A DNA stretch of 64,000 bases from DATATV01 sp035551355 (GTDB taxonomy: Bacteria; Actinomycetota; Actinomycetes; Mycobacteriales; Pseudonocardiaceae), in the NCBI GenBank assembly GCA_035551355.1, contig DASZNF010000141.1:124001-188000 (forward strand), given 5' to 3'. The notes below the pieces were generated by a model, which had not been told where the DNA came from, did no database searches, and saw only the letters and a program-made list of their open reading frames with translations. The first letter of the stretch is position 1. Each line of letters begins with the position of its first letter. Positions 25,322-33,983 of the stretch are shown here, piece by piece. A program made the position numbers and the translations under genes.

Positions 25322-26319
25322 AGCTGGTACGCCTTCCTGTCCGTCGTCGCACGGTTGGCTGGAGGAAGTTCGTGGCGGGCCCGCATGGCCGCCTGGGTCA
25401 GTCCGCTGAACAGCACCACCGGAGCCAGCACGAGCAGTGCGGCCGGCAGCGGCACGCCACCGGCCAGCACCGCGCAGCACAGCACGAGTCGTTCCACCAC
25501 AAGGAGTTGGTGCGCGCGCAACGCGTGCACCTGGATCAGGCCGGGGGACACCCACAGCAGCGGCACGATCCCGGAACAGCCCAGCGCCGCCGCCACCACG
25601 AGCAGCGCGCCGTAGGCCCCCGGATGCGCCACCACCAACGCGCCCAGCGCGGCCAGGCCCACCGCGATGCCATAGAGCAGCAACGACAAGCGCACCGCGT
25701 AGGGCACACCCTTGCTGGCTGGCACCGAACGGTAACCGCCGGCGCCGTCGCCGTTGGCGTCCCGCACCGCGCCGACCAGGTTGGAACAGGTGTCGTGCAC
25801 CAGGAAGATCACCGACAGCACCACGACCGGCCAGGGCGGCAGCGGCGCCGCCATCATGCCGCCGATCAGGAAGGCCAGCGTGGTGATGGCGCCGCGCACC
25901 AGATTGCCGGAAATACCGCGCCCCTTGCAGATCCGGCTGTAGGCCACGATTCCGGCCATGGCCAGCACGAACAGCAGCAGCGCCCGCCAGTTGGCGGTGA
26001 TCACCACCGCCGCCGACCCGGCCGCGCAGCCGATCCCGCAGATCAGTGCGGTGCGCGCGGACAACCGGCCGGACGGGATCGGCCGCTGCGGCTTGGCGAT
26101 CGCGTCCAGGTCCCGGTCGAAGTAGTCGCCGAGATAGTGCCCGGCCAGCCAGCCCAGCGCCGGACCGCCCGCGGCCGCGGCGAACACCCCGGCCGAATGC
26201 GCGCCGGCCACGCCGGCCCCGGCCGCGCCGACCAGCGCCGGATAGCACAGCGTGTAGGGCCGCCAGGTCTGCACATGCGCCACCACGGCCCGCCGCGGTC
26301 CGCTCGGTTTGCCTTTCAT
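25318..26319 (-). CDS. UbiA-family prenyltransferase
   Basis: A 333-residue membrane protein with 8-9 helices. The first magnesium-diphosphate motif is GDYFDRDLDA (64-73, D65, D68, D72) followed by QRPIPSG, and the second is VRDANGDGAGGYRSVP near residues 190-205. UbiA enzymes attach prenyl chains to aromatic or other acceptors in the membrane; some act as terpene cyclases. The asparagine that usually opens the first motif is glycine here. The ATG (26317-26319) lies 3 bases after the polyprenyl synthase stop, and its stop overlaps the next start, so chain synthesis, transfer and later steps are tightly coupled. Confidence 0.92.
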   Translation of the reverse strand: MKGKPSGPRRAVVAHVQTWRPYTLCYPALVGAAGAGVAGAHSAGVFAAAAGGPALGWLAGHYLGDYFDRDLDAIAKPQRPIPSGRLSARTALICGIGCAAGSAAVVITANWRALLLFVLAMAGIVAYSRICKGRGISGNLVRGAITTLAFLIGGMMAAPLPPWPVVVLSVIFLVHDTCSNLVGAVRDANGDGAGGYRSVPASKGVPYAVRLSLLLYGIAVGLAALGALVVAHPGAYGALLVVAAALGCSGIVPLLWVSPGLIQVHALRAHQLLVVERLVLCCAVLAGGVPLPAALLVLAPVVLFSGLTQAAMRARHELPPANRATTDRKAYQL

Positions 26320-26321
26320 GG

Positions 26322-27347
26322 CTACCGATCCCGGTCCACGGACAGCTCGGCGATCGCGGCCAGCAGCTCCACCCCGCGCGGCCCGGGCAACTCGGCCAGG
26401 CACCGGCGCGCGGCGGCCACCTCGGCCGCGCAGCGCGTCTGGCTGCGCCGGATCGCCCCGGTGTCGGTCAGCAGCCGCTGCATCAGCGGATAGGACTGCT
26501 CCACCGGCATCCGGCCGGACAGCACGTCGGCGAACCGGGTCCGTATCGCCGGGGACGCCGACTGGTAGCCCATCAGCACCGGGTACGTGGGCCGCAGATT
26601 GCCCACGTCGCTGGTGCTGGGTTTGCCGGTGATGGCCGCGTCGGCCAGGTAGGGCAGCAGATCGTCGTAGATCTGGAACGCCACCCCGAGATGCTCGGCG
26701 TACCGGGTGATCGCCTCGACCTGATCGGGCGCGCCGCCGCCCAGCACCGCCCCGGCCCGGCAGGCGCCGCGAAACAGCGCGCCGGTCTTCAGCGCCACCA
26801 TGGCCTCGTAGTCGGCCGGCGGACAGGACGGATCGCTGGCCAGCTCCGCCTCCCGGGTCTGGCCCCGGCACACATCGGCCCCGGCTACGGCCAGCACCCG
26901 CGCCGCCTCCAGCGTGGCCGCCGGTTCGGCCGCGCATTCCGACAGCGTACTGACCATGGTCAGGATGAGGAAATCCCCGGCCACCAACGCATCGGCCATG
27001 CCGTAGCGGGCGTGCACCGAGGGCCGGCCGCGACGCAGGTCGTCATCGTCGATCACGTCGTCGTGGATGAGCGTGGCCACGTGCAGGTACTCCACGGCCA
27101 GCGCGGCGGGCAGCACTCCGGCGCAGTCGCCGCCGACCGCCTCGGTCGCGGCCAGCAACAGCAACGGCCGCAACATCTTTCCCGGTGCCAGCAGCGCGTA
27201 ACCGGCGATCTCGCGCATCCGGTCCACTCCGGTGGACCAGCGCTGCCGTAACTCCTCCAGCAGCGTGCGCACTTCGGACGAGGCGGACAGTTCGGCCAGC
27301 AGCTCGCCGGCCGAGGTGGGCGTCGATGTGGTGGAAGGGTTGGCCAT
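26322..27347 (-). CDS. Trans-polyprenyl diphosphate synthase
   Basis: A 341-residue isoprenoid chain elongation enzyme. The first aspartate-rich motif DDVID (96-100) sits in HVATLIHDDVID; the small residues before it resemble enzymes making C20 or longer chains rather than farnesyl diphosphate. The second motif reads DDLLP (228-232) in FQIYDDLLPY, where the third aspartate of DDxxD is proline; GKPSTSD follows as usual. ATG at 27345-27347 has AGGAGA upstream. It begins the prenyl half of the cluster, 20 bases after the aminotransferase. The chain length needs a biochemical test. Confidence 0.92.
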   Translation of the reverse strand: MANPSTTSTPTSAGELLAELSASSEVRTLLEELRQRWSTGVDRMREIAGYALLAPGKMLRPLLLLAATEAVGGDCAGVLPAALAVEYLHVATLIHDDVIDDDDLRRGRPSVHARYGMADALVAGDFLILTMVSTLSECAAEPAATLEAARVLAVAGADVCRGQTREAELASDPSCPPADYEAMVALKTGALFRGACRAGAVLGGGAPDQVEAITRYAEHLGVAFQIYDDLLPYLADAAITGKPSTSDVGNLRPTYPVLMGYQSASPAIRTRFADVLSGRMPVEQSYPLMQRLLTDTGAIRRSQTRCAAEVAAARRCLAELPGPRGVELLAAIAELSVDRDR

Positions 27348-27367
27348 CTCGCGCCGTCTCCTGACTG

Positions 27368-28411
27368 TCAGTCGCGGATGCCGGGCGGCTCCGTCTCGCC
27401 TCCGGCGAACCGCCGGGCCAGCTCGATGAGGACGTCGTTGGCCTCCCGGGTACCGACGGTGACCCGCACCCCGGCCTCGGCGATCTCCCGCACGACCACG
27501 CCATGCGCCGCGCAGAACCGGACGAATCGATCGTTGTCACCGCCCAGCGGCAGCCAGTGGAAGTTGGCTTCGCTGTGCGGCACCGGAAATCCCAGTCCGA
27601 CCAGGGCGGCGTGCACCCGGTCGCGTTCGGCGGCCACCTCGGCGCACTGCCTGCGCATCTCGTCCTCGGCCCGTAGCGCGGCGAACGCGGCCGCCTGGGC
27701 CGGGGTGGCGACCCGGTAGAAGTAGGAGCCGGGCGCGAGTTTCGCGGTGACCGCCTCGTTCGCGATCAGGTAACCGACCCGCAGCCCGAGCAGTCCGTGC
27801 GACTTGGAGAACGTGCGGGCCACGCACACCCGGGGGTCGGCGCGCGCGGCCCGCAGCCCGTCGGCGAGCACGCCGGGGGCGGCGAACGCCTCGTAGGCCT
27901 CGTCGATCAGCACCAGAACATCGGAGGGCAGCCGGTCCAGGAACTCCTTGAACTCGACCTCGTCCACCGGTGTCCCGGTCGGATTGTTGGGATTGCACAC
28001 CAGCACGACCCTGGTCGCCTCGGTGACCGCGTCGGCCATCGCGGGCAGGTCGTGCCCGTGCTCGGCCAGCGGCACGCCGACGCCCTTGGCGCCGGCGTTG
28101 CCGATCAGCAGCGGGTACATCTCGAACGAGGGCCAGGCGTGCACCACCTCGCCGCCCGCGGCGAACACGCCGAGGAACTGCTGGATCAGCGCGCCCGAGC
28201 CGGGACCGACCGCGACCTGGCGGACCGGCAGCCCGTGGTGGGCGGCGATCGCCGCGGCCAGTTCGCCGGACAGCGCGTCCCCGGTGAGATTGAGCTGACC
28301 GGCGGCCTCGACCACGGCCTCGCGCACTCCGGGTAATGCGGCGGAGAAGTTCTCGTTCAATGAAAGCTGGTAGCGGACAGCCGGCACGTCGGTCCCCCGT
28401 TCTGCGAGCAC
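27368..28411 (-). CDS. HisC-like class I/II aminotransferase
   Basis: A 347-residue PLP-dependent aminotransferase of the histidinol-phosphate family. The fold-type I landmarks are LNENF near the N-terminus, VCNPNNPTG (138-146), D170 in LIDEAYEAF and the PLP lysine K203 in RTFSKSHGLLGLRVGY. Dedicated HisC copies outside his operons usually transaminate aromatic or modified keto acids. GTG 28411 has GGGAGAG in front and gives a full-length protein. It is the first gene of the minus-strand run and faces the P450 gene across an AT-rich shared promoter. Its likely job is to supply or modify an amino group in the product, by inference. Confidence 0.9.
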   Translation of the reverse strand: MLAERGTDVPAVRYQLSLNENFSAALPGVREAVVEAAGQLNLTGDALSGELAAAIAAHHGLPVRQVAVGPGSGALIQQFLGVFAAGGEVVHAWPSFEMYPLLIGNAGAKGVGVPLAEHGHDLPAMADAVTEATRVVLVCNPNNPTGTPVDEVEFKEFLDRLPSDVLVLIDEAYEAFAAPGVLADGLRAARADPRVCVARTFSKSHGLLGLRVGYLIANEAVTAKLAPGSYFYRVATPAQAAAFAALRAEDEMRRQCAEVAAERDRVHAALVGLGFPVPHSEANFHWLPLGGDNDRFVRFCAAHGVVVREIAEAGVRVTVGTREANDVLIELARRFAGGETEPPGIRD

Positions 28412-28708
28412 GCCAGTTCTCTCCCGATTTCCGGAAATTCAACACCGGGCAGATCTGACATCGATCTGGCTTGCGAATCCGGCTCTATTTGTCCGGACCA
28501 AATGGACCTTGAATCGACCGTAATTGACCAGCCACGGCCCGTCAAGGCCGTGGAATACTGTTAAAACGAGCCTTGCTGGCAATATTTCTTATCTTTATTT
28601 CTCCGTGATTTTGCCGTTTTGTAATATTTATTAGGTATAAGATCTTGACTTCACCGCCGTGGTCGGCACGATCGAGCTGATGGACGGTGACAGCGGGAGG
28701 AGTGGTAC
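28412..28708. promoter_or_regulatory. AT-rich divergent promoter of the biosynthetic cluster
   Basis: This spacer between the aminotransferase and P450 genes is far more AT-rich than anything around it, especially 28555-28650. It contains TATAAG (28636-28641), a good -10 candidate for the P450; an 8 bp hairpin CCACGGCC/GGCCGTGG (28532-28539, 28546-28553); and an interrupted palindrome with arms ATTTG and CAAAT around TCCGGA near 28488-28506. Those two are operator candidates. No regulator gene is inside the cluster. Confidence 0.5.
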
Positions 28709-29917
28709 GTGACGGTGCGGGCGGATCGGGAAGTGCCGGAATATCCGTTTCCGAGCCCATCGGCGCTGGAACCCCCACCGGAATGGGCGGCGTTGCGCGG
28801 CGGCTGCCCGGCCGCCCGGGTGCGGATGGCCAGCGGCGATGAGGTCGTGCTGCTGACCCGCTATGCCGACGTCCGCACCGTGCTGGCCGACCACCGGTTC
28901 TCCCGCCAGCTGACCGCGCAGGACGCGGCCAAGGTCAGCGACGATGTGGGGGTCGCGTTCGACGAGACCCCCACCCCGGCCACCGGACCGGGGCACCTGC
29001 GCTGGCGGCGGCTGGTCGGCCGGGCGTTCTCGGCGCGCCGGATCGCGGCCATGCGCCCACACATCACGCGGATGGCCGGCCAGCTGGTCGGCGAGCTGCG
29101 CGCCGCGGGCCCGCCGGCCGATCTGATCAGCGGGTTCGGCTTCCCGCTGCCGGTCTGGGTGATCTGCGACCTGCTCGGCCTGCCCGACGCCGACCGGCAC
29201 GAATTCGCCTACTGGTCGAGCATCATGCTCAACGTCAGCCAGTACAGCCGGGACGAGATCACCACCGCGCTGGCCGAGTTCGACGACTACCTGCGTGGCC
29301 ACATCGCGGCCAAACGGGCCGCCCCGGCCGATGACCTGCTGTCCGACCTGATCACCGTGGCCGACGCCCAGGACGGCAGGCTGTCCGAGGAGGAGCTGCT
29401 GTCCACCGGACAGATCCTGCTGGCCGCCGGGCACGAGACCACCGCCAACATGATCGGCAAGATGGTCGCGATGCTGCTGGCCGACCGGGCCCGCTGGCAG
29501 CGGGTGTGCGCCGAGCCCGCGCTGATCGCCCCGGCGGTGGAGGAGGTGCTGCGGTTCGACGCCAACTTCGGCTTCGGCATCCCGCGCTACCTGTCCGAGC
29601 CGATCGAGATCGACGGCGAGCGGCTGCCCCGGGGCACCACCGTGGTCTGCAACATCAGCGCGGCCAACCGGGACGAACAGGTATTCGACGGCGCCGACAC
29701 GATGAATCTGGGGCGTTCGCCCAATCCGCACCTGTTGTTCGGTATCGGCCCGCATTCCTGTATCGGCCAGGCGCTGGCCCGGGTGGAACTGCAGATCGCG
29801 CTGGATGTACTGACTCGTGAGTTGCCCGCCCTCGATCTGGCCATCCCGGCCGGCCAGCTCAGCCGGCGCGAGGGTCTTATTGTCGGCGGGTTGACCGAGT
29901 TGCCGGTCCGATGGTGA
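28709..29917 (+). CDS. Cytochrome P450
   Basis: A 402-residue soluble bacterial P450. The I-helix oxygen motif is AGHETT (240-245), the K-helix ExxR is E279-R282 (EEVLR), and the heme-binding loop is FGIGPHSCIG with C351 as the iron ligand. It resembles the CYP105/107-type tailoring enzymes that hydroxylate natural products using a ferredoxin; no ferredoxin gene is adjacent. GTG 28709 has a strong GGGAGGAG. Divergent from the aminotransferase over an AT-rich promoter, it probably belongs to the same biosynthetic cluster. Confidence 0.95.
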   Translation: MTVRADREVPEYPFPSPSALEPPPEWAALRGGCPAARVRMASGDEVVLLTRYADVRTVLADHRFSRQLTAQDAAKVSDDVGVAFDETPTPATGPGHLRWRRLVGRAFSARRIAAMRPHITRMAGQLVGELRAAGPPADLISGFGFPLPVWVICDLLGLPDADRHEFAYWSSIMLNVSQYSRDEITTALAEFDDYLRGHIAAKRAAPADDLLSDLITVADAQDGRLSEEELLSTGQILLAAGHETTANMIGKMVAMLLADRARWQRVCAEPALIAPAVEEVLRFDANFGFGIPRYLSEPIEIDGERLPRGTTVVCNISAANRDEQVFDGADTMNLGRSPNPHLLFGIGPHSCIGQALARVELQIALDVLTRELPALDLAIPAGQLSRREGLIVGGLTELPVRW

Positions 29918-30162
29918 GCGGTTACCATCGCGTGCGAATTCACCAATTGAATCAAATCTGTCCGATCCTGTCATTGACATAATTCGTCGGCGTTATTGCG
30001 TTGCCCGAAAGGCGGGCGGACCAGTGCGCCCGGTGGTCCGTGCGCTCCCGTGCACACCTCCGATCAATCGTGGCGCGAATGGGTGACAGCCTCGATCAGA
30101 GTCGGTCAGGTTCGTTCACTCAGTGCTGTCAATCCGACCAGTCGAACCGCTACGTTGTCGTC

Positions 30163-30987
30163 ATGTTTGCTGCGGAGAGGCGCCAGGTGATTCTCGAGAT
30201 CGTCCGGGCCGACGGGATGGTGTCGATGCGCGAACTGGCCCGCCGGGTGCAGACCTCGGAGGTCACTGTCCGCCGTGACCTGCGATATCTCGAGGCCGAG
30301 GGGTTGCTGGACCGCCGCCGGGGCGGCGCGGTCGCGTTGGGCGTGCTGGCCCACGAGCCGACCTATTCGGAGAAGACCCGGCTGGCCGCGGCCGAGAAGA
30401 CGGCGATCGCCTCGGCCGCCGCCGCGCTGGTCTCCGACGGCGACGTGCTGGTCATCGGCGCGGGCACCACCACCCAGGCGCTGGCCCGGCAGCTGGTCGG
30501 CCGGCGCGAGCTGACCGTGGTGACCAATTCCCTGCTGGTCGCCCAGGCTTTGGCCCGGGCCCGCAGCGTGGACGTGGTGATGACCGGGGGCAGCCTGCGC
30601 GGCTCGATCTTCGCCCTGGTCGGCAGCGCCGCCGAGCATTCGCTGGCCGAGTTCTACACGGCCAAGGCGTTCATCTCGGGCAACGGACTGACCGCCCGGC
30701 GCGGCCTGTCCACGCCGAACCCGCTGGTCGCCGCGGTGGACCGGGCGATCGCCGCGGCCGCGGCCGAAGTGATCGTGCTGGCCGACCACACCAAGATCGG
30801 GGTGGACACCATGGTGCAGACCGTGCCCACCACCCGCATTCGCCGGCTGATCACCGATGGCGAGGCCGATCAGGCCGAACTGGTCCGGCTGCGCGAGCAC
30901 GGCATGGAGATCGACGTGGTCACGCCCGCGGCCCCGACCGGCCAGGATGCCGAGCCGGTGCTGGCCGATCCGGCCGAACGGGCCTGA
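30163..30987 (+). CDS. DeoR-family sugar regulator
   Basis: A 274-residue transcription factor. The N-terminal DeoR-type helix-turn-helix is at residues 5-55 (RRQVILEIVRADG, TSEVTVRRDLRYLEAEGLL), followed by the sugar-phosphate-sensing DeoRC domain with GAGTTTQALA and the closing VLADHTKIG. ATG 30163 is chosen: TACGTT (30151-30156) is 6 nt upstream and no ribosome site exists, so the transcript should be leaderless. The longer frame to the left would add an unrelated tail. It lies immediately ahead of a sugar ABC transporter operon and is its likely regulator. Confidence 0.92.
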   Translation: MFAAERRQVILEIVRADGMVSMRELARRVQTSEVTVRRDLRYLEAEGLLDRRRGGAVALGVLAHEPTYSEKTRLAAAEKTAIASAAAALVSDGDVLVIGAGTTTQALARQLVGRRELTVVTNSLLVAQALARARSVDVVMTGGSLRGSIFALVGSAAEHSLAEFYTAKAFISGNGLTARRGLSTPNPLVAAVDRAIAAAAAEVIVLADHTKIGVDTMVQTVPTTRIRRLITDGEADQAELVRLREHGMEIDVVTPAAPTGQDAEPVLADPAERA

Positions 30988-31021
30988 GATCGAAGCACTC
31001 CGCGGGCCTGGTGTCCACGGT

Positions 31022-31107
31022 TTGGTTGTCACATTTTGACCGCTGTCGTTCGTAATCGGACAGCTGACAATCATCTATTGACATAAGCGAGCAGGCGGCA
31101 GTTAACT
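31022..31107 (+). promoter_or_regulatory. Promoter and operator candidate of the sugar ABC operon
   Basis: TTGACA (31078-31083) and TTAACT (31102-31107) form a -35/-10 pair with an 18-base spacer. Just upstream an imperfect inverted repeat is centred on GCTGTC (31042-31047) and GACAGC (31059-31064), extending outward to TTTTGACC and TGACAATC. This is a likely binding site for the adjacent DeoR protein; the link is inferred. Confidence 0.55.
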
Positions 31108-31216
31108 CACGGGACACATACCGCATCCGGCCTGCACCACACACCGAACCCCGCCCAATGGCCCCGAAATCGGGGCCTGGGGCGTCGGTGCCGCATGGCA
31201 AGAAAGGTCCCTGCTC

Positions 31217-32314
31217 ATGACAACGATGTCCCGGTCCGGGCGGCTCGGCAAAGCCGCGGCCTCGGTGCCCCTGGTGGTGCTCGCGGTGCTGGCCACGGCC
31301 TGCACCAAGTCCCAGTCGGATGGCAGTTCTTCCTCGGCGGGCAACGCGTCCGGCGGCCAGCAGGTGGTCGCCACCGGCAGCAACGCCGGCCCAGCCTGCA
31401 CCTACACCACCTATGGTGCGCCCAAAGTGGACTTAAGCACGGCCACCGTCGGGTTCTCCCAGTCCGAGTCGACCAGCAACCCGTTCCGGGCCACCGAAAC
31501 GCAGTCGATCACCGCCGAGGCGCAGCGGCTGGGCGTCAAGCTCATCCAGCGCAACGCCAACGCCGATGTCAACGCGCAGAACTCGCAGATCGAGGACATG
31601 ATCGCGCAGGGCGCACAGGTGCTGATCGTGGCGCCGGAGAACTCCGACGGCCTCGGGCCGGCCCTGGCCCAGGCCAAGGCCAAGCACATCCCGGTGCTGA
31701 CCATCGACCGCACCGCGGCCGGCACCGCCTGCTCGGACTTCATCGGTTTCCTGGGGTCGGACTTCTACCACCAGGCCCAGATCGCGGCGGACGACCTGAT
31801 CGGCGCGACCGGCGGCAAGGCGAACGTGGCGATGCTGCTGGGCACCTCCGGAAACAACGTGACCACCGACCGCACCAAGGGTTTCCAGGACGAGATCAAG
31901 GCCAAAGGTTCCGGCCTGACCGTGGTGGCGCAGCAGACCGCCAACTTCGACCAGACCACCGGCCAGAGCGTGATGGAGCAGTTGCTACAGAGCAACCCGA
32001 ATATCAACGCGGTCTACGCGGAGAACGACGAGATGGCGCTGGGCGCGATCCAGGCCATCCGGGCCGCGGGCAAGACGCCCGGCCAGGACATCAAGGTGGT
32101 GTCCATCGACGGCACCCAGCAGGCCGTGCAGGACGTGGCCCAAGGCCTGATGGTGGCCGACGTGGAGACCAACCCGCGGTTCGGTCCGCTGGCCTTCCAG
32201 GCGCTGAAGGACTTCTACAGCGACAAGGGCACCTCGACCAAGGTGGTCATCCAGGATCACCACTACACCAAGGACAACGCGCAGCAGTCCCTCTCCTCGG
32301 GAACCGTGTACTGA
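31217..32314 (+). CDS. Sugar ABC transporter substrate-binding lipoprotein (RbsB-like)
   Basis: A 365-residue exported lipoprotein with a signal ending in VLATAC (Cys about 29) and a Ser/Gly-rich tether. The periplasmic-binding fold of the ribose/xylose cluster (Peripla_BP_4) is evident: VGFSQSESTSNPFRATE at the first strand, IVAPENSDGLGPALAQAKAK, IGFLGSDFY and VVSIDGTQQAVQDVAQG near the end. It would capture a monosaccharide or short glycan outside the membrane for the ABC genes that follow. ATG 31217 has AAGAAAGG upstream; an in-frame ATG three codons later is possible. First gene of the operon. Confidence 0.93.
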   Translation: MTTMSRSGRLGKAAASVPLVVLAVLATACTKSQSDGSSSSAGNASGGQQVVATGSNAGPACTYTTYGAPKVDLSTATVGFSQSESTSNPFRATETQSITAEAQRLGVKLIQRNANADVNAQNSQIEDMIAQGAQVLIVAPENSDGLGPALAQAKAKHIPVLTIDRTAAGTACSDFIGFLGSDFYHQAQIAADDLIGATGGKANVAMLLGTSGNNVTTDRTKGFQDEIKAKGSGLTVVAQQTANFDQTTGQSVMEQLLQSNPNINAVYAENDEMALGAIQAIRAAGKTPGQDIKVVSIDGTQQAVQDVAQGLMVADVETNPRFGPLAFQALKDFYSDKGTSTKVVIQDHHYTKDNAQQSLSSGTVY

Positions 32315-32390
32315 ACCGGATCGGGTTCGCGTCGCGCCGGATCCACCTCCGGCGCGACGCACCGCTGGGATGGCCCGAAAGGGGCGAGGG

Positions 32391-33983
32391 ATGAGTGAGG
32401 GCGAGGGGAGCGGCCCGCCCGAGGGTGCGGTCGTGCTGGACGTGTCCGAGGTCAGCAAGTCCTTTCCCGGCGTACATGCGCTGCGCGGCGTGTCGCTGCG
32501 GCTGGGTGCCGGCCGGGTGCACGCGCTGGTCGGCGAGAACGGGGCCGGGAAGTCCACCCTGATCAAGGTGATGACCGGGGTGTACCGGCCGGACGGCGGC
32601 ACGGTGCGGCTGGCCGACTCCGAAGTCGGCTTCGCCGACCCGATCGAGGCCCAGCGGGCCGGAATTTCCACGATATATCAGGAAATCAACCTGGTGCCGT
32701 TGATGAGCGTGGCCCGCAACCTGTTCCTGGGCCGGGAACCGCGCCGGTTCGGCGTGGTCGACGTGCGCACCATGAACCGCGATGCGGTGACCGTGCTGCG
32801 CGACTACGGCCTGGACGTGGACGCCTCGGTGGTGGCCCGGCCGTTGCGCACGCTCGGCCTTGGCGCGCAGCAGATGGTGGCCATCGCCCGGGCCATCCAG
32901 ATCGACGCCCGCGTGGTGGTCATGGACGAGCCGACCTCCTCGCTGGAGCGCCGCGAGGTGATCACCCTGTTCGAGGTGATCCGGCGGCTGCGCGCGCGGG
33001 GCATCGCGGTGCTCTACGTCAGCCACCGCCTGGACGAGCTGTACACCATCTGTGACGACGTCACCGTGATGCGCGACGGATCCGTTGTGCACACCGGGAA
33101 ACTGGCCGAGCTGGACCGGCTGAAACTGGTCTCGCTGATGTTGGGCCGGGACATGGCGCAGGTGAAACGCAACGGTGTCACCGCGTTCGCCGCCGACCAC
33201 GGCGAGATCGCCGAGAAACCGGTGCTGCGCGCGGAGGATCTTCAGGTGCGCCACCGGGTGCACGGGGTGTCGCTGGACATCCGGCCGGGCGAGGTGGTCG
33301 GGCTGGGCGGGCTGCTCGGTTCCGGTCGCAGCGAAACCGCGAAGGCCATCGCGGGCGGAATGAAGCGGGACGGCGGCACGGTCGAGGTGGCCGGCTCGCG
33401 GCTGCGCCGGGCCACGGCGGGCGAGGCGGTGCGCGCCGGTGTGGTGCTGCTGCCCGAGGACCGCAAGGCCGAGGGCATCATCCCGAGCCTGTCGGTGCGG
33501 CAGAACATCGCGCTGGCCGCACTGCCCCGGTTGTCCCGGATCGGCCTGGTGTCGCGCAGGAAGCAGGACGAGATCGTCGCCTACTTCATGGACCGGCTGC
33601 GCATCAAGGCGGCCGGCCCGGAACAGAAGGTGTCCGAACTGTCCGGCGGCAACCAGCAGAAGGTGTTGCTGGCCCGCTGGTTGTGCCTGCACCCCAAGGT
33701 GTTGCTGCTGGACGAGCCGACCCGCGGCATCGACGTCGGCGCCAAGGCCGAGGTGCAGAAGCTCATCGACGAACTGGCCGGCGATGGCCTAGGCGTGCTG
33801 CTGATCTCCTCCGAACTGGAGGAGCTGATCGAGGGTTCGGACCGCGTGGTGGTCCTGCGGGAGGGAACTGTGGTGTCCGAACTGGACGGTGACCAGCTGG
33901 ACGAGGCGCACCTGATGCACGCGCTGGCCAGCGAATCCGTTGCGGCGGAAGCGGAAAACTCGGAGGCCGGCGATGACCGCTGA
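32391..33983 (+). CDS. Sugar ABC transporter ATP-binding protein, two ATPase domains (RbsA-like)
   Basis: A 530-residue fused double ATPase. The first domain has Walker A GENGAGKST (about residues 48-56) and Walker B VVMDEPTSS but a degenerate signature (LGLGAQQM); the second has a degenerate Walker A (GLLGSGRSE) and a canonical signature LSGGNQQK with VLLLDEPTRGID. This complementary pattern is normal for RbsA/MglA-type carbohydrate importers. ATG 32391 has AAGGGGCGAGGG in front; an upstream in-frame ATG lacks a site. Its stop lies inside the next gene (11-base overlap), coupling it to the permease. Confidence 0.95.
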   Translation: MSEGEGSGPPEGAVVLDVSEVSKSFPGVHALRGVSLRLGAGRVHALVGENGAGKSTLIKVMTGVYRPDGGTVRLADSEVGFADPIEAQRAGISTIYQEINLVPLMSVARNLFLGREPRRFGVVDVRTMNRDAVTVLRDYGLDVDASVVARPLRTLGLGAQQMVAIARAIQIDARVVVMDEPTSSLERREVITLFEVIRRLRARGIAVLYVSHRLDELYTICDDVTVMRDGSVVHTGKLAELDRLKLVSLMLGRDMAQVKRNGVTAFAADHGEIAEKPVLRAEDLQVRHRVHGVSLDIRPGEVVGLGGLLGSGRSETAKAIAGGMKRDGGTVEVAGSRLRRATAGEAVRAGVVLLPEDRKAEGIIPSLSVRQNIALAALPRLSRIGLVSRRKQDEIVAYFMDRLRIKAAGPEQKVSELSGGNQQKVLLARWLCLHPKVLLLDEPTRGIDVGAKAEVQKLIDELAGDGLGVLLISSELEELIEGSDRVVVLREGTVVSELDGDQLDEAHLMHALASESVAAEAENSEAGDDR

